A DNA stretch of 64,000 nucleotides from Dongia_A sp044226685 (GTDB lineage Bacteria > Pseudomonadota > Alphaproteobacteria > Dongiales > Dongiaceae): contig JBGAGP010000005.1 of NCBI GenBank assembly GCA_044226685.1, positions 1 through 64,000 on the forward strand. The letters run 5' to 3'. The notes beneath the pieces are model-generated. The model was not told the origin of the DNA. It saw only the letters and a program-made list of their open reading frames with translations, and made no database searches. Position 1 is the stretch's first letter. Each line of letters begins with the position of its first letter. Below are positions 18,146-26,004 of this stretch, piece by piece. The translations under genes were made by a program, and so were the position numbers.

Positions 18146-19813
18146 TCATGAATACCACTTGTGCCACATCGAGGAATCGGTGCCCTCGACGAAGCAGTCG
18201 AGCCGGCCCGAGGCCCAGGACGCCACGCCGACGCTGGAGCTGAGCACGCCGCCCAAATCTTCCTCGCCGCTCCAATGCGCGCCGTCCCACCATTTGTGCC
18301 ACATATGCGAGTTCTGGCCAGGATAGAACACGTCGATGCGGTTGGGGCCCCAGGATTCCGCCGCCGGCTCGCCGGCCAGCACGCCGCCCAGGTTCTCCCA
18401 GCCGCTCCAATGCGCGCCGTCCCACCATTTGTGCCACAGATGCATGTCGTAGCCGCGCACGAAGCAGTCGAGGCGGTTGGCGCTCCACGACGAAACGGCC
18501 GGGCCCGAGCTCAAGCCGCCGCCCAGGCTTTCCCAGCCATGCCAGCCATGGCCGTCCCACCACAGGTGCCACATCGCCTGGTCCATGCCGCGGGCGAAGA
18601 CGTCGATGCGGTTGGGACCCCAGGAGACGGCGCAAGGCTCGGAGGAAAGCAGGCCGCCGAGATTCTCCCAGCCGCTCCAGCCGCCCTGGTACCATTTGTG
18701 GTACAGGTTGTGGTTGGTGCCGACGGCGAAGATGTCGAGCCGGCCGCTGGCCCAGGAGCAGATCGCCGGCGCGCCGTGGATCAGGCCGCCGAGGGATTCC
18801 CAGCCGAACCAGCCGCTGCCGTTCCACCAGCGGTGCCAGCAGGCGGAATCCAGCCCGCGCGCCACCACGTCGATGCGATTGGCCGCCCACGACACCGCGC
18901 TGGGGCGCGAGGTGATCTGCCCGCCGAGATTCTCCCAGCCCTGCCAGCCATGGGTCACCGGCAGGATCACGCCGGAGGTGGTCCAGAACGGGAATTCGCT
19001 GTCGATGCCGGCTTCGCCATAGGCGATCTTGAAGAAGCCGCCGACGCCCCAGCCGGCGCCCCAGGAGTTCTTGCAGATCCAGCAGCCTTCGGCCTCGGAA
19101 TAGCCGATCACCTCGACGCAATGCAGGCCGACATCGGCGCCGCTGACATGGTGATAGACCCCGCCGCCATAGGAGAAGAAGTCGTTGAAGACGTGCAGCA
19201 CCGCGCAGCACGGCCCGACATTGGTCAGGTAGTTCTTGCGGTCGACGACATTGGCCACGGTGCCGGAATTGGTCACCTTCACCGCGCGCGCGTCGCGGTT
19301 GGGGCCGATGACGCATTTCGGATTGGGCGGCGGCGCCGCGAAGGCGTCGGCATAGGGGAAGCAGGCGTCGTCGGGGATGCCGCGGGTCTTCACCTGGCCG
19401 ATCGCCTGGTCGGGCCACCAGCCACCGCAGCTGGCGCCGTGGCTCGAGCAGAAATGCAGGTCGGCCTCGGAGAGGTCGAGCAGCTGGCCTTTCTCGATGG
19501 AGGCCATGGATTCGACCGTTGCCGTGGTGCAGAACGAGACGCAGGAGCCGCAGCCGCCCTGGTCCTTGACCGGCGTCACGTGGTTGCCGCCGCGGTTGCG
19601 CCAGTCGACGGCGGGCGCGAAGGCCGGGGCGGCGGCCGCGGCCCGGGCCTGCGGCGCCATCGCGGCGGCGAGCGAGGCCTGGTCGACGACGACGCCGAGC
19701 AGCGCCTTCTTGGCCGCGTCGCTCAATTCCGACAGCGGCGTCTGCCGCGGTTGCCAGCGTGCTTTCGCGTCGCGCAGATTCGCACTCAGGGCCTGCATGG
19801 ACAGAACCGGCAT
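18146..19813 (-). CDS. Papain-family (C1) cysteine protease with C-terminal lectin-like propeller repeats
   Basis: This 555-residue two-part protein begins at the ATG at 19813, with AAGGAG just upstream; an earlier in-frame GTG at 19828 contains that ribosome site and is rejected. Residues ~70-285 are a papain-like domain with oxyanion Gln and nucleophile in KDQGGCGSC (Cys91), His231 in GLHCVEVIGY and Asn249 in CKNSWGAGWG. The first ~65 residues are Ala-rich, like a short propeptide, without a clear signal peptide. Residues ~290-555 are six repeats of ~45 residues with W.GWENLGG, SW..NRIDVFARG and WHKWWDG. They resemble the PLL/fucose-lectin propeller family and likely bind glycans. A chagasin-like inhibitor gene follows immediately. 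Confidence 0.88.
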   Translation of the reverse strand: MPVLSMQALSANLRDAKARWQPRQTPLSELSDAAKKALLGVVVDQASLAAAMAPQARAAAAAPAFAPAVDWRNRGGNHVTPVKDQGGCGSCVSFCTTATVESMASIEKGQLLDLSEADLHFCSSHGASCGGWWPDQAIGQVKTRGIPDDACFPYADAFAAPPPNPKCVIGPNRDARAVKVTNSGTVANVVDRKNYLTNVGPCCAVLHVFNDFFSYGGGVYHHVSGADVGLHCVEVIGYSEAEGCWICKNSWGAGWGVGGFFKIAYGEAGIDSEFPFWTTSGVILPVTHGWQGWENLGGQITSRPSAVSWAANRIDVVARGLDSACWHRWWNGSGWFGWESLGGLIHGAPAICSWASGRLDIFAVGTNHNLYHKWYQGGWSGWENLGGLLSSEPCAVSWGPNRIDVFARGMDQAMWHLWWDGHGWHGWESLGGGLSSGPAVSSWSANRLDCFVRGYDMHLWHKWWDGAHWSGWENLGGVLAGEPAAESWGPNRIDVFYPGQNSHMWHKWWDGAHWSGEEDLGGVLSSSVGVASWASGRLDCFVEGTDSSMWHKWYS

Positions 19814-20224
19814 GGGTTTCTCCTTCACCGATGAAGTTGGCGTGCAAAATCCCGTCGCGCATCGCGCCGGCTTGGCCGGCGGCGGCGTCTCAACTGCGCT
19901 GAATTGGAACTGCGAACGAACCGGTGGAGTTGGTCGGGTCCGGTATGCGACGCGCTACATCTGGGCCGGCATCGTCATCGCCGGCAACGACACGCGCATA
20001 TCCGCCCAGTTACGAAATGCCCTGAGCGGCATTCGCCACGGAACCCGTAAATCCCCACCATGCTTCTTATGCGTGAGGCTATACGCCGATGGATCAGGTG
20101 CGACTTGTGATTTTTCGGTGGCATCACGGACCGCGTGCATTTGTCTGTGACGCTGGCAGACGGGTGTGAGATTTACCCGCGGGCATTGCAACGATTTTGC
20201 AGCAGGACGAACGCCGGGTGACCG
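19814..20224. other. Intergenic region without a recognisable gene
   Basis: This stretch lies between the papain-like protease start and the stop of the MFS gene. It has no reading frame with a plausible start and ribosome site, and I see no strong terminator. It should contain the protease promoter near its low-coordinate end. Confidence 0.5.
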
Positions 20225-21454
20225 TCAGCGCGCGATGGTGGGCCCGCTGCGGTAGCGGCTCCACAACAGCCACAAGGCGATGCTCATGTTGAGCAGGTTC
20301 CAGGCGATGCCGTTGAGGAAGGCGGCCTGGTAGGAGCCGGTAAGGTCGAAGATCTCGCCCGACAGCCACCCGCCCAGCGCCATGCCGAGCACCGTCGCCA
20401 TCAGCACCAGGCCGATGCGGCCGCCGGCTTCCCTGGCCGGAAAATACTGGCGGATGATGAGGGCGTAGCTCGGCACGATGCCGCCCTGCGACAGGCCGAA
20501 CAGGCCGGAGATCACGTAGAGCGAGACCAGGGCGTCGAACGGCAGATAGAGCAGCAGGGCCAGGCATTGCAGCGTCGAGCCCAGGATCAGCGTGCCGATA
20601 CCGCCGATCCGGTCGGCGATCAGTCCCGAGGCGAGGCGGCTCACCACGCCGAGGCCGAGCAGCAGGGAGAGCATCTCCGCGCCGCGCGCCGGGCCATAGC
20701 CGAGATCGGCGCAATAGGCGATCAAATGCACCTGGGGCATCGACATGGCGACGCAGCAGGCGACGCCCGCCAGCACCAGCAGCCCCTGCAGCACCGGGGC
20801 GGGGGCGGGCAGGCGCGCGATCACGCCATGGGCGCCGCCGGAAGACGTCGGGGCGTGCTCGACCGGCGCGCGGCGGCGCAGCAGCAGCGCGATCGGCAGC
20901 ATGGCGACGACGCAGAGCACGCCGAGGCCCATGAAGGCGTGGCGCCAGCCGATGGTCTCGATGGCGTGCTGCAGGATCGGCGGCCAGATGGTGCCGGCAA
21001 GGTAGTTGCCGCTGGCGACGATGGCGACGGCGATGCCGCGCCGTTTCAGGAACCAGTGCGAGATGTCGGCGACCAGCGGGCTGAAGGTCGAGGAACTGCC
21101 GAGGCCGCCGATCAGGATCGCCTGGGCGGCGACGAAGGTCCAGTAGGTAGGCGCCATCGCCGCGGCGAAATAGCCGATGCCCAGCATCAGCGCGCCGATC
21201 ATCAGCGGGATCATGATGCCGAACCGGTCGGCGAGCCGCCCCATCGCCGCGCCGCCGAGGGCGAAGGCGATCATGGTCGCGGTAAAGGGAATCGAAGCGC
21301 CGGCGCGGTCGACGCCGAACTCGACCTGGATCGTGGGCAGCACCACCACGGCCGACCACAGGCCGACGCCGCCGATGGTGGCGAGGGCCAATGCGGCGGC
21401 CAGCCGCCGCCAGGCAGTCGCGCTGTCGAGACCTCCGCCGCTTGCCCCAGTCAC
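20225..21454 (-). CDS. MFS transporter, monocarboxylate/oxalate-type
   Basis: This inner-membrane permease has about 12 hydrophobic segments. It carries the MFS loop signature GRLADRFGIMIPL between helices 2 and 3 and a second loop motif SGLIADRIGGIGTL. FSPLVADISHWFLKRRGIAV is typical of monocarboxylate/oxalate-formate-type carriers. GTG at 21454 with GGGGCGA upstream is preferred (409 residues). The frame extends to a TTG at 21535, but that would add a low-complexity leader and abut a 16-bp palindrome at 21537-21552. A small organic acid is the likely substrate. No operon partner is evident. Confidence 0.85.
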   Translation of the reverse strand: MTGASGGGLDSATAWRRLAAALALATIGGVGLWSAVVVLPTIQVEFGVDRAGASIPFTATMIAFALGGAAMGRLADRFGIMIPLMIGALMLGIGYFAAAMAPTYWTFVAAQAILIGGLGSSSTFSPLVADISHWFLKRRGIAVAIVASGNYLAGTIWPPILQHAIETIGWRHAFMGLGVLCVVAMLPIALLLRRRAPVEHAPTSSGGAHGVIARLPAPAPVLQGLLVLAGVACCVAMSMPQVHLIAYCADLGYGPARGAEMLSLLLGLGVVSRLASGLIADRIGGIGTLILGSTLQCLALLLYLPFDALVSLYVISGLFGLSQGGIVPSYALIIRQYFPAREAGGRIGLVLMATVLGMALGGWLSGEIFDLTGSYQAAFLNGIAWNLLNMSIALWLLWSRYRSGPTIAR

Positions 21455-21536
21455 GCTCGTCGCCCCGCTCGGACGCGGACCGGATGCGGCCGCGGCATCG
21501 TTACTATCCGAGGGCCCTTGCCCGCGCAATCCCAAC

Positions 21537-21552
21537 CTTGTCCCGGGACAAG
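21537..21552. promoter_or_regulatory. 16-bp perfect palindrome before the MFS gene
   Basis: CTTGTCCCGGGACAAG is a perfect palindrome in the short gap between the mechanosensitive channel stop (21569) and the MFS gene. It could be a regulator site for the transporter, and it supports the downstream GTG start. Confidence 0.35.
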
Positions 21553-21568
21553 TCCGGTCTGCCGGCGG

Positions 21569-23815
21569 TCAGCCTTTTTGCACCACCATCCGCATGGGCG
21601 GGGCTTTGCGCTGCTTGTCCTCGCCGAAATAGACGGTCCGGTGCGGGAACGGCATTTCGATGCCGCGCTCGTCGAACTTCATCTTGATCCGCCGGTTGAA
21701 CTCGCGGCCGACCTCCCATTGCTCGATCGGGCGGGTCTTGACCCGGGCGCGCAGGATGACCGCCGAATCCTCGAAGCGGTCGACGCCCAGGATCTCGATC
21801 GGCTCCAGGATCTCCGGGGCGTATTTCGGGTCGGCGCGCAGCTCGGCGTCGATCTCGCGCAGGATGTCGCAGACCTCGTCGGTGTTCTCGCGGTAGGCGA
21901 CGCCGACATCCAGCAGGTAGTAGGAGAAGTCGCGGGTCATGTTGGTGACCGTCTCGATCGACCCGAAGGGCAGGGTGTGCACGCTGCCCGACAGGTCACG
22001 CAGCCGGATCGTGCGCACGGTCATGCCTTCGACCACACCGGCCTTGCCGTTGATGTCGACCACGTCGCCGACGCTGATGGTGTCCTCGAACAGGATGAAG
22101 GCGCCGGTGATGACGTCCTTGACCAGCGACTGCGCGCCGAAGCCGACCGCCAGGCCGACGACCCCCGCGCCGGCCAGCAGCGGCGCGATGTCGATGCCGA
22201 TCTCCGACAGCACGATCAGCGTCGCCATCACGCTGATGAGGATGAGCAGCGCGTTGCGGATCAGCGGCAGCAGGGTGCGGATGCGGGCCGAGCGGATGAT
22301 GGCCGCGCCGGACTTGTCGCGCCGGTTGAGATGCGCGGTGATCAGGCCGCCCAGCACCTCCCACGCCGCCAGCGCCAGGATCAGCACGATGGTGATGTCG
22401 GTGACGCGGCTGGCGATCTCGCGCCCGGGCTCGCTCAGCAGGATGGCGCCGACATCGACCTGCCAGGCGGCGAGGATCAGCAGCACGGCGACGCAGCGGA
22501 AGCCGTAGACCAGCACCCGGCGCAGGACCGGGAGGTAGCGGTTGGCGCGCTGCATGACCAGGGGATAGCGGGACAGGATGCCGGCCTCGATGCCGGTGAC
22601 GCGGTCGTAGAGGCGCGGCAGCCAGGTTTCGCCGGCGGCGACGGCCACGACGACCAGCGCCGAAAAGATCGTGGCGCGGGCCAGGTACAGGAAGCCGCCG
22701 GGAATCTCCATCGCCCAGACCAGGTACATGCCGGCGAGATAGGCGATGATGGCGACGTGCCAGATCTCGGCGACGCGCGCGCGAAGCCGTCCCGGCACGA
22801 TGCGGCGCCGGCCGCCGGGGCTGGGATGGCCGAGGATCGCCGCCGCGACGGCGGCGCGGCATTGCAGGACCAGGACGACCAGCGTCCCGAGCAGGATCAG
22901 CCCGAGCAGCTTCGAGGCGACCGCATAGCCGGCCGCCGGCAGCCCGAGCAGGATGGCGCCTTGCAGCACCAGGTAGCCCCAGACCACGAGGACGGTGAGC
23001 CGGCGCACCCAGACATAGGCATAGACGGCGCTGTTGTCCGACAGCGGCAGCAGCCGCAACGTCGGCTCGAGCGGGCTCAGCAGGAATCGGGCCAGCACCG
23101 CGCCGGCCATCGACACCCAGGTGGCGTTGACGATGGCGAGCAGGACCAGGTCGCTCGGCGCCCGCGGCTTCAGCCAGCCGATGGCGATCAGTGCCGCCGC
23201 GCCGAAGGCGGCGATGGGCAGCAAATCGAGCACCAGCCGCGCCGCGGCGAAGCGCACGCGGCGGAACGCGCCGCCATCGGCGCGCAAGGCCAGGCGCCGA
23301 CGCACCGGCGCCAGCGCCAGGGATACGAGATGGCTGACGGCGAGGCCGCCGCCGATGGCCACCGCCACGTCGCGCAGGATGTTGATCCACATGCCGCGCT
23401 GGACCGGATCGGTCCATTGCCGGTCGAGCCAGTTCCAGAGTCGATCCGAATCGCCGAAGTCGCTGGCGAAGCGCTCGATCACCGAATTGAACCTGGCGAA
23501 GCCGGTCGAGAGCGCCGCCAGGACATGGCCGCCGAGACCCAGTTCCTCCTGCGCCGGGGCCTGCTGGCGCAGCGCGATCAGGGCCTCGATCTGGCCGGCC
23601 AGCGCCTCGCGTTGCGCCGGATCGCGCAGCGTCTCCAGCAGCGCCTGCAGATCCTCCGGCCTGGCGTCGCCGGCCAGCCCGGCATTGGTCGAGTCGGTTG
23701 ATGCGGGCGGCGTCGTCGCCTGGGCGAGGGCGGCGGCGTTCGGCAGGAACAGGAGGGCGAAAGCGAGAAATGCGGCTGCAAGCCAGTGCGCGCGTGGCTG
23801 TTTCATGCTGTCCAT
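21569..23815 (-). CDS. MscS-family mechanosensitive channel, YbiO-like
   Basis: This 748-residue channel protein has a signal peptide (...FALLFLPNAAALAQA) and a periplasmic helical stretch. Many transmembrane segments follow, and a C-terminal MscS core. The pore-lining Gly/Ala-rich helix is APLLAGAGVVGLAVGFGAQ. The beta domain follows with GDVVDINGKAGVVEGMTVRT and LPFGSIETVTNMTRD. Size and layout match E. coli YbiO (about 740 residues). It opens on membrane tension to release solutes after hypo-osmotic shock. The ATG at 23815 or the one three codons downstream could be the start. Transcribed alone. Confidence 0.9.
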   Translation of the reverse strand: MDSMKQPRAHWLAAAFLAFALLFLPNAAALAQATTPPASTDSTNAGLAGDARPEDLQALLETLRDPAQREALAGQIEALIALRQQAPAQEELGLGGHVLAALSTGFARFNSVIERFASDFGDSDRLWNWLDRQWTDPVQRGMWINILRDVAVAIGGGLAVSHLVSLALAPVRRRLALRADGGAFRRVRFAAARLVLDLLPIAAFGAAALIAIGWLKPRAPSDLVLLAIVNATWVSMAGAVLARFLLSPLEPTLRLLPLSDNSAVYAYVWVRRLTVLVVWGYLVLQGAILLGLPAAGYAVASKLLGLILLGTLVVLVLQCRAAVAAAILGHPSPGGRRRIVPGRLRARVAEIWHVAIIAYLAGMYLVWAMEIPGGFLYLARATIFSALVVVAVAAGETWLPRLYDRVTGIEAGILSRYPLVMQRANRYLPVLRRVLVYGFRCVAVLLILAAWQVDVGAILLSEPGREIASRVTDITIVLILALAAWEVLGGLITAHLNRRDKSGAAIIRSARIRTLLPLIRNALLILISVMATLIVLSEIGIDIAPLLAGAGVVGLAVGFGAQSLVKDVITGAFILFEDTISVGDVVDINGKAGVVEGMTVRTIRLRDLSGSVHTLPFGSIETVTNMTRDFSYYLLDVGVAYRENTDEVCDILREIDAELRADPKYAPEILEPIEILGVDRFEDSAVILRARVKTRPIEQWEVGREFNRRIKMKFDERGIEMPFPHRTVYFGEDKQRKAPPMRMVVQKG

Positions 23816-24122
23816 TCCGTACTTGTTGGCGTCCGGCGGCGGTCGGGCAGCGCATTGGGGCGCATGCCGTCGAAGCGGCTCTTTTCACGCTCAGGCCGAG
23901 ACCGCGTCGCCGCGTGTCGGGGTCCGGGTCTTGGCCGCCGGGCCTGCCGGCGGAGCGAATCCTGGAACCGAGCCGCAGGGGATAAACTAGCCCAGGGGCC
24001 TCCCGGTTGCACCCCGGAAAACTGGTATATTAGGATATCAAATGGGCAGAATGGCTCTGGCCTTGCGCCCCAAATTGGTATGACATGCGCGGCCGCTGAC
24101 TCGCGGCCGCCGATCGATATGG
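23816..24122. other. Divergent promoter region of the channel and FAH-family genes
   Basis: This 307-bp gap holds a probable GntR-type operator (24024-24039) and presumably both promoters. I see no gene in it. Confidence 0.5.
24024..24039. promoter_or_regulatory. Putative GntR-regulator operator upstream of the FAH-family gene
   Basis: GGTATATTAGGATATC is an imperfect palindrome and resembles the perfect palindrome CATATACTAGTATATG in front of the gntR gene (11 of 14 core positions agree). It lies about 100 bp before the hydrolase start. Confidence 0.45.
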
Positions 24123-24140
24123 ATGACGAAGGAGACGGAC

Positions 24141-24986
24141 TTGAAACTGTTGCGCTACGGCCCCAAGGGGCAGGAACGCCCCGGCATTCTCGACAGCCAG
24201 GGCCGGATCAGGGATCTTGCCAACGTGGTGCCGGACATCGCCGGCGACGCGCTGCTGCCGGAGTCGCTGCAGCGCCTGGCGCGGCAGGAGATCGACAAGC
24301 TGCCGGTGGTCCAGGGCGCGCCGCGCATCGGACCCTGCGTGGGCAAGGTCGGCAAATTCGTCTGCATCGGCCTCAACTACGCCGACCACGCGGCGGAATC
24401 CAACCTGCCGATCCCGAAGGAGCCGATCGTCTTCATGAAGGCGACCAGCGCCATCATCGGGCCCAACGACGAGGTGGAGATTCCGCGCAAGTCGCAGAAG
24501 ACCGATTGGGAGGTCGAGCTCGGCGTGGTCATCGGCAAGCCCGCCAAGTATGTGAGCGAGAGTGCCGCGATGGATCACGTCGCCGGCTATTGCGTCGTCA
24601 ACGACGTCTCCGAGCGCGAATTCCAGATCGAGCGCGGCGGCCAGTGGGACAAGGGCAAGGGCTGCGACACCTTCGGCCCGATCGGCCCGTGGCTGGTGAC
24701 CCGGGACGAGATCGCCGACCCCAACAACCTCGCCATGTGGCTCGAGGTCGACGGCAAGCGCTACCAGAACGGCAGCACCAAGACGATGATCTTCAACGTG
24801 CCGTTCCTGGTCCACTACCTCAGCCAGTTCATGAGCCTGCAGGCCGGCGACGTCATCTCCACCGGCACGCCCCCCGGCGTCGGCATGGGCCAGAAGCCGA
24901 GCCCGATCTACCTGAAGGCAGGCCAGGTGATGAAGCTCGGCATCGAGGGCCTCGGCGAGCAGACGCAGAAGACGGTGCAGGGGTAG
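24141..24986 (+). CDS. Fumarylacetoacetate hydrolase-family protein
   Basis: This 281-residue enzyme belongs to the FAH family, which cleaves or hydrates 2-keto acids with a divalent metal; members include ureidoglycolate lyase and 2,4-diketo-3-deoxy-fuconate hydrolase. The family core is KFVCIGLNYADHAAESN, then the metal-binding DWEVELGVVIGKP, GYCVVNDVSEREFQ, CDTFGPIGPW and STGTPPGVGMG. TTG at 24141 is the likely start, since AGGAG lies seven bases upstream and the family begins MKLLRYG; an ATG six codons earlier is possible. The neighbouring GntR regulator and xylulokinase suggest sugar-acid catabolism. The exact substrate is open. Confidence 0.85.
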   Translation: MKLLRYGPKGQERPGILDSQGRIRDLANVVPDIAGDALLPESLQRLARQEIDKLPVVQGAPRIGPCVGKVGKFVCIGLNYADHAAESNLPIPKEPIVFMKATSAIIGPNDEVEIPRKSQKTDWEVELGVVIGKPAKYVSESAAMDHVAGYCVVNDVSEREFQIERGGQWDKGKGCDTFGPIGPWLVTRDEIADPNNLAMWLEVDGKRYQNGSTKTMIFNVPFLVHYLSQFMSLQAGDVISTGTPPGVGMGQKPSPIYLKAGQVMKLGIEGLGEQTQKTVQG

Positions 24987-25034
24987 GGCATACCACCACC
25001 GAGGCATCGCGACCTTCGCCGTCCCAATCTCATT

Positions 25035-25118
25035 CGTCACCCCGGCCTTGAGCCGGGGTCCATCGTGGAACCGCTCGTGGAGTGGATGGATGGATCCCGG
25101 CTCAAGGCCGGGATGACG
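25035..25118. repeat. Palindromic intergenic element (GTCATCCCGG family), copy 3
   Basis: CGTCACCCCGGCCTTGAGCC pairs with an inverted right arm ending in CTCAAGGCCGGGATGACG. As at 7509, it lies between two convergent genes (FAH-family hydrolase and gntR), consistent with use as a bidirectional terminator. Confidence 0.8.
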
Positions 25119-25159
25119 CGCGGAGTGGAGCGCAGGCGACTGCGTATTTTGAGCGGTGC

Positions 25160-25924
25160 CTAAGCAAACGCCTCGCGGTGCTGTTCCATGACCGTGGCCA
25201 GCTGGGCGTAGGCGTCGTCGAGGTGATGCTCCAGCGCGCGCACGGCGCGTTCCGGGTTGTGCTTCTGCAGCGCGTCGGCGATGGCCTGGTGCTGGCCGAT
25301 GACGCGGCGATTCTGCCCGGGCAGTGGAATGGTCATCAGGCGCAGGCGGTCCAACTGCGCCTTGACGCTGTTGATCACCTTCCACAGGCGCAGATGCCCG
25401 CTCATCTCGCTGATCTGGCGGTGGAAGCGGTCGTCGTAGTCGATGAAGGCGACATGGTCGCCGCGCCCGGCCGCGCGCTCCTGCAGGTCGATCAGGTTGT
25501 AGAGGCTGTCGACGGATTCCTGCGTCGCCCGCGTCGCCGCCAGGCGGATGCCCTCGACCTCCAGCGCCTTGCGGATCAGCCGGCCTTCCTCGAGCTGGGC
25601 CTGGTTGATCGGCGCGACGAAGGTGCCCGATTGCGGCTTGATCGCGACCAGGCCTTCCTCGGCCAGCAGCCGCACCGCATCGCGCACCGGCGTGCGCGAG
25701 ATGCCGAGCTGGCGCGTGATGTCCTTCTCCACGATCGCCGCCCCCGGCGGCAGGCGCAAGGTCACGATGGTGCGGCGGAGCAGGGCATAGACCTGGTCCG
25801 GGATCGGCCGCCCGCGCTCGATCTTCGCATCGGCCGGCAGGGCGGCATGCGGCGCGGCGCTTGGCGCGGCGCTTGGCGCGGCGCGCTTCGCGTGTGCCTT
25901 CCTGCTCGCAGGCGGTCGCGGCAT
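25160..25924 (-). CDS. GntR-family regulator, FadR/FCD subfamily
   Basis: This 254-residue regulator has an Ala/Pro-rich leader and then a winged helix (about residues 35-105: IPDQVYALLRRTIVTLRLPP, DITRQLGISRTPVRDAVRLL). An FCD effector domain follows, with metal-binding His/Asp residues in DYDDRFHRQISEMSG and EHHLDDAY. FCD regulators respond to organic acids. Probable operators are at 25962-25977 upstream of this gene and 24024-24039 upstream of the FAH-family gene. This suggests it represses both until a sugar-acid intermediate appears. It follows xylB on the same strand after an 80-bp gap. Confidence 0.88.
   Translation of the reverse strand: MPRPPASRKAHAKRAAPSAAPSAAPHAALPADAKIERGRPIPDQVYALLRRTIVTLRLPPGAAIVEKDITRQLGISRTPVRDAVRLLAEEGLVAIKPQSGTFVAPINQAQLEEGRLIRKALEVEGIRLAATRATQESVDSLYNLIDLQERAAGRGDHVAFIDYDDRFHRQISEMSGHLRLWKVINSVKAQLDRLRLMTIPLPGQNRRVIGQHQAIADALQKHNPERAVRALEHHLDDAYAQLATVMEQHREAFA
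25851..25884. repeat. Short tandem repeat in the gntR leader
   Basis: A 12-bp unit GGCGCGGCGCTT is present almost three times and encodes Ala-Pro-Ser-Ala repeats in the disordered leader of the regulator. The units are in frame, so copy-number change would not break the gene. Confidence 0.7.
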
Positions 25925-25961
25925 GGTCGGATGCGCCCTCGATCTCGTTCTTCCAGCTGCT

Positions 25962-25977
25962 CATATACTAGTATATG
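25962..25977. promoter_or_regulatory. Perfect palindrome, putative autoregulatory GntR operator
   Basis: CATATACTAGTATATG is perfectly symmetric and lies 38 bp before the gntR start, between xylB and gntR. Its core resembles the site at 24024-24039. Confidence 0.5.
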
Positions 25978-26004
25978 GGCGACGACTTTGGAACCGCCCG
26001 GGTG

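Noticed and set aside
18129..19862. A 577-codon minus-strand frame overlapping the protease
   Set aside because: It is another frame of the same strand, Arg-rich and without the protease motifs.
19814..20224. Small genes in the gap before the MFS stop
   Set aside because: The open frames lack ribosome sites and recognisable sequence.
20567..23701. A 1044-codon open frame on the plus strand
   Set aside because: It runs opposite the MFS and mechanosensitive-channel genes, whose proteins are clearly recognisable; its sequence is low-complexity (Arg/Asp/Gln/Gly-rich), as expected for a mirror frame in GC-rich DNA.
25851..25884. The GC-rich tandem repeat in gntR as part of a mobile element or CRISPR
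   Set aside because: The units are 12 bp, contiguous, without spacers, and in frame inside the regulator leader.
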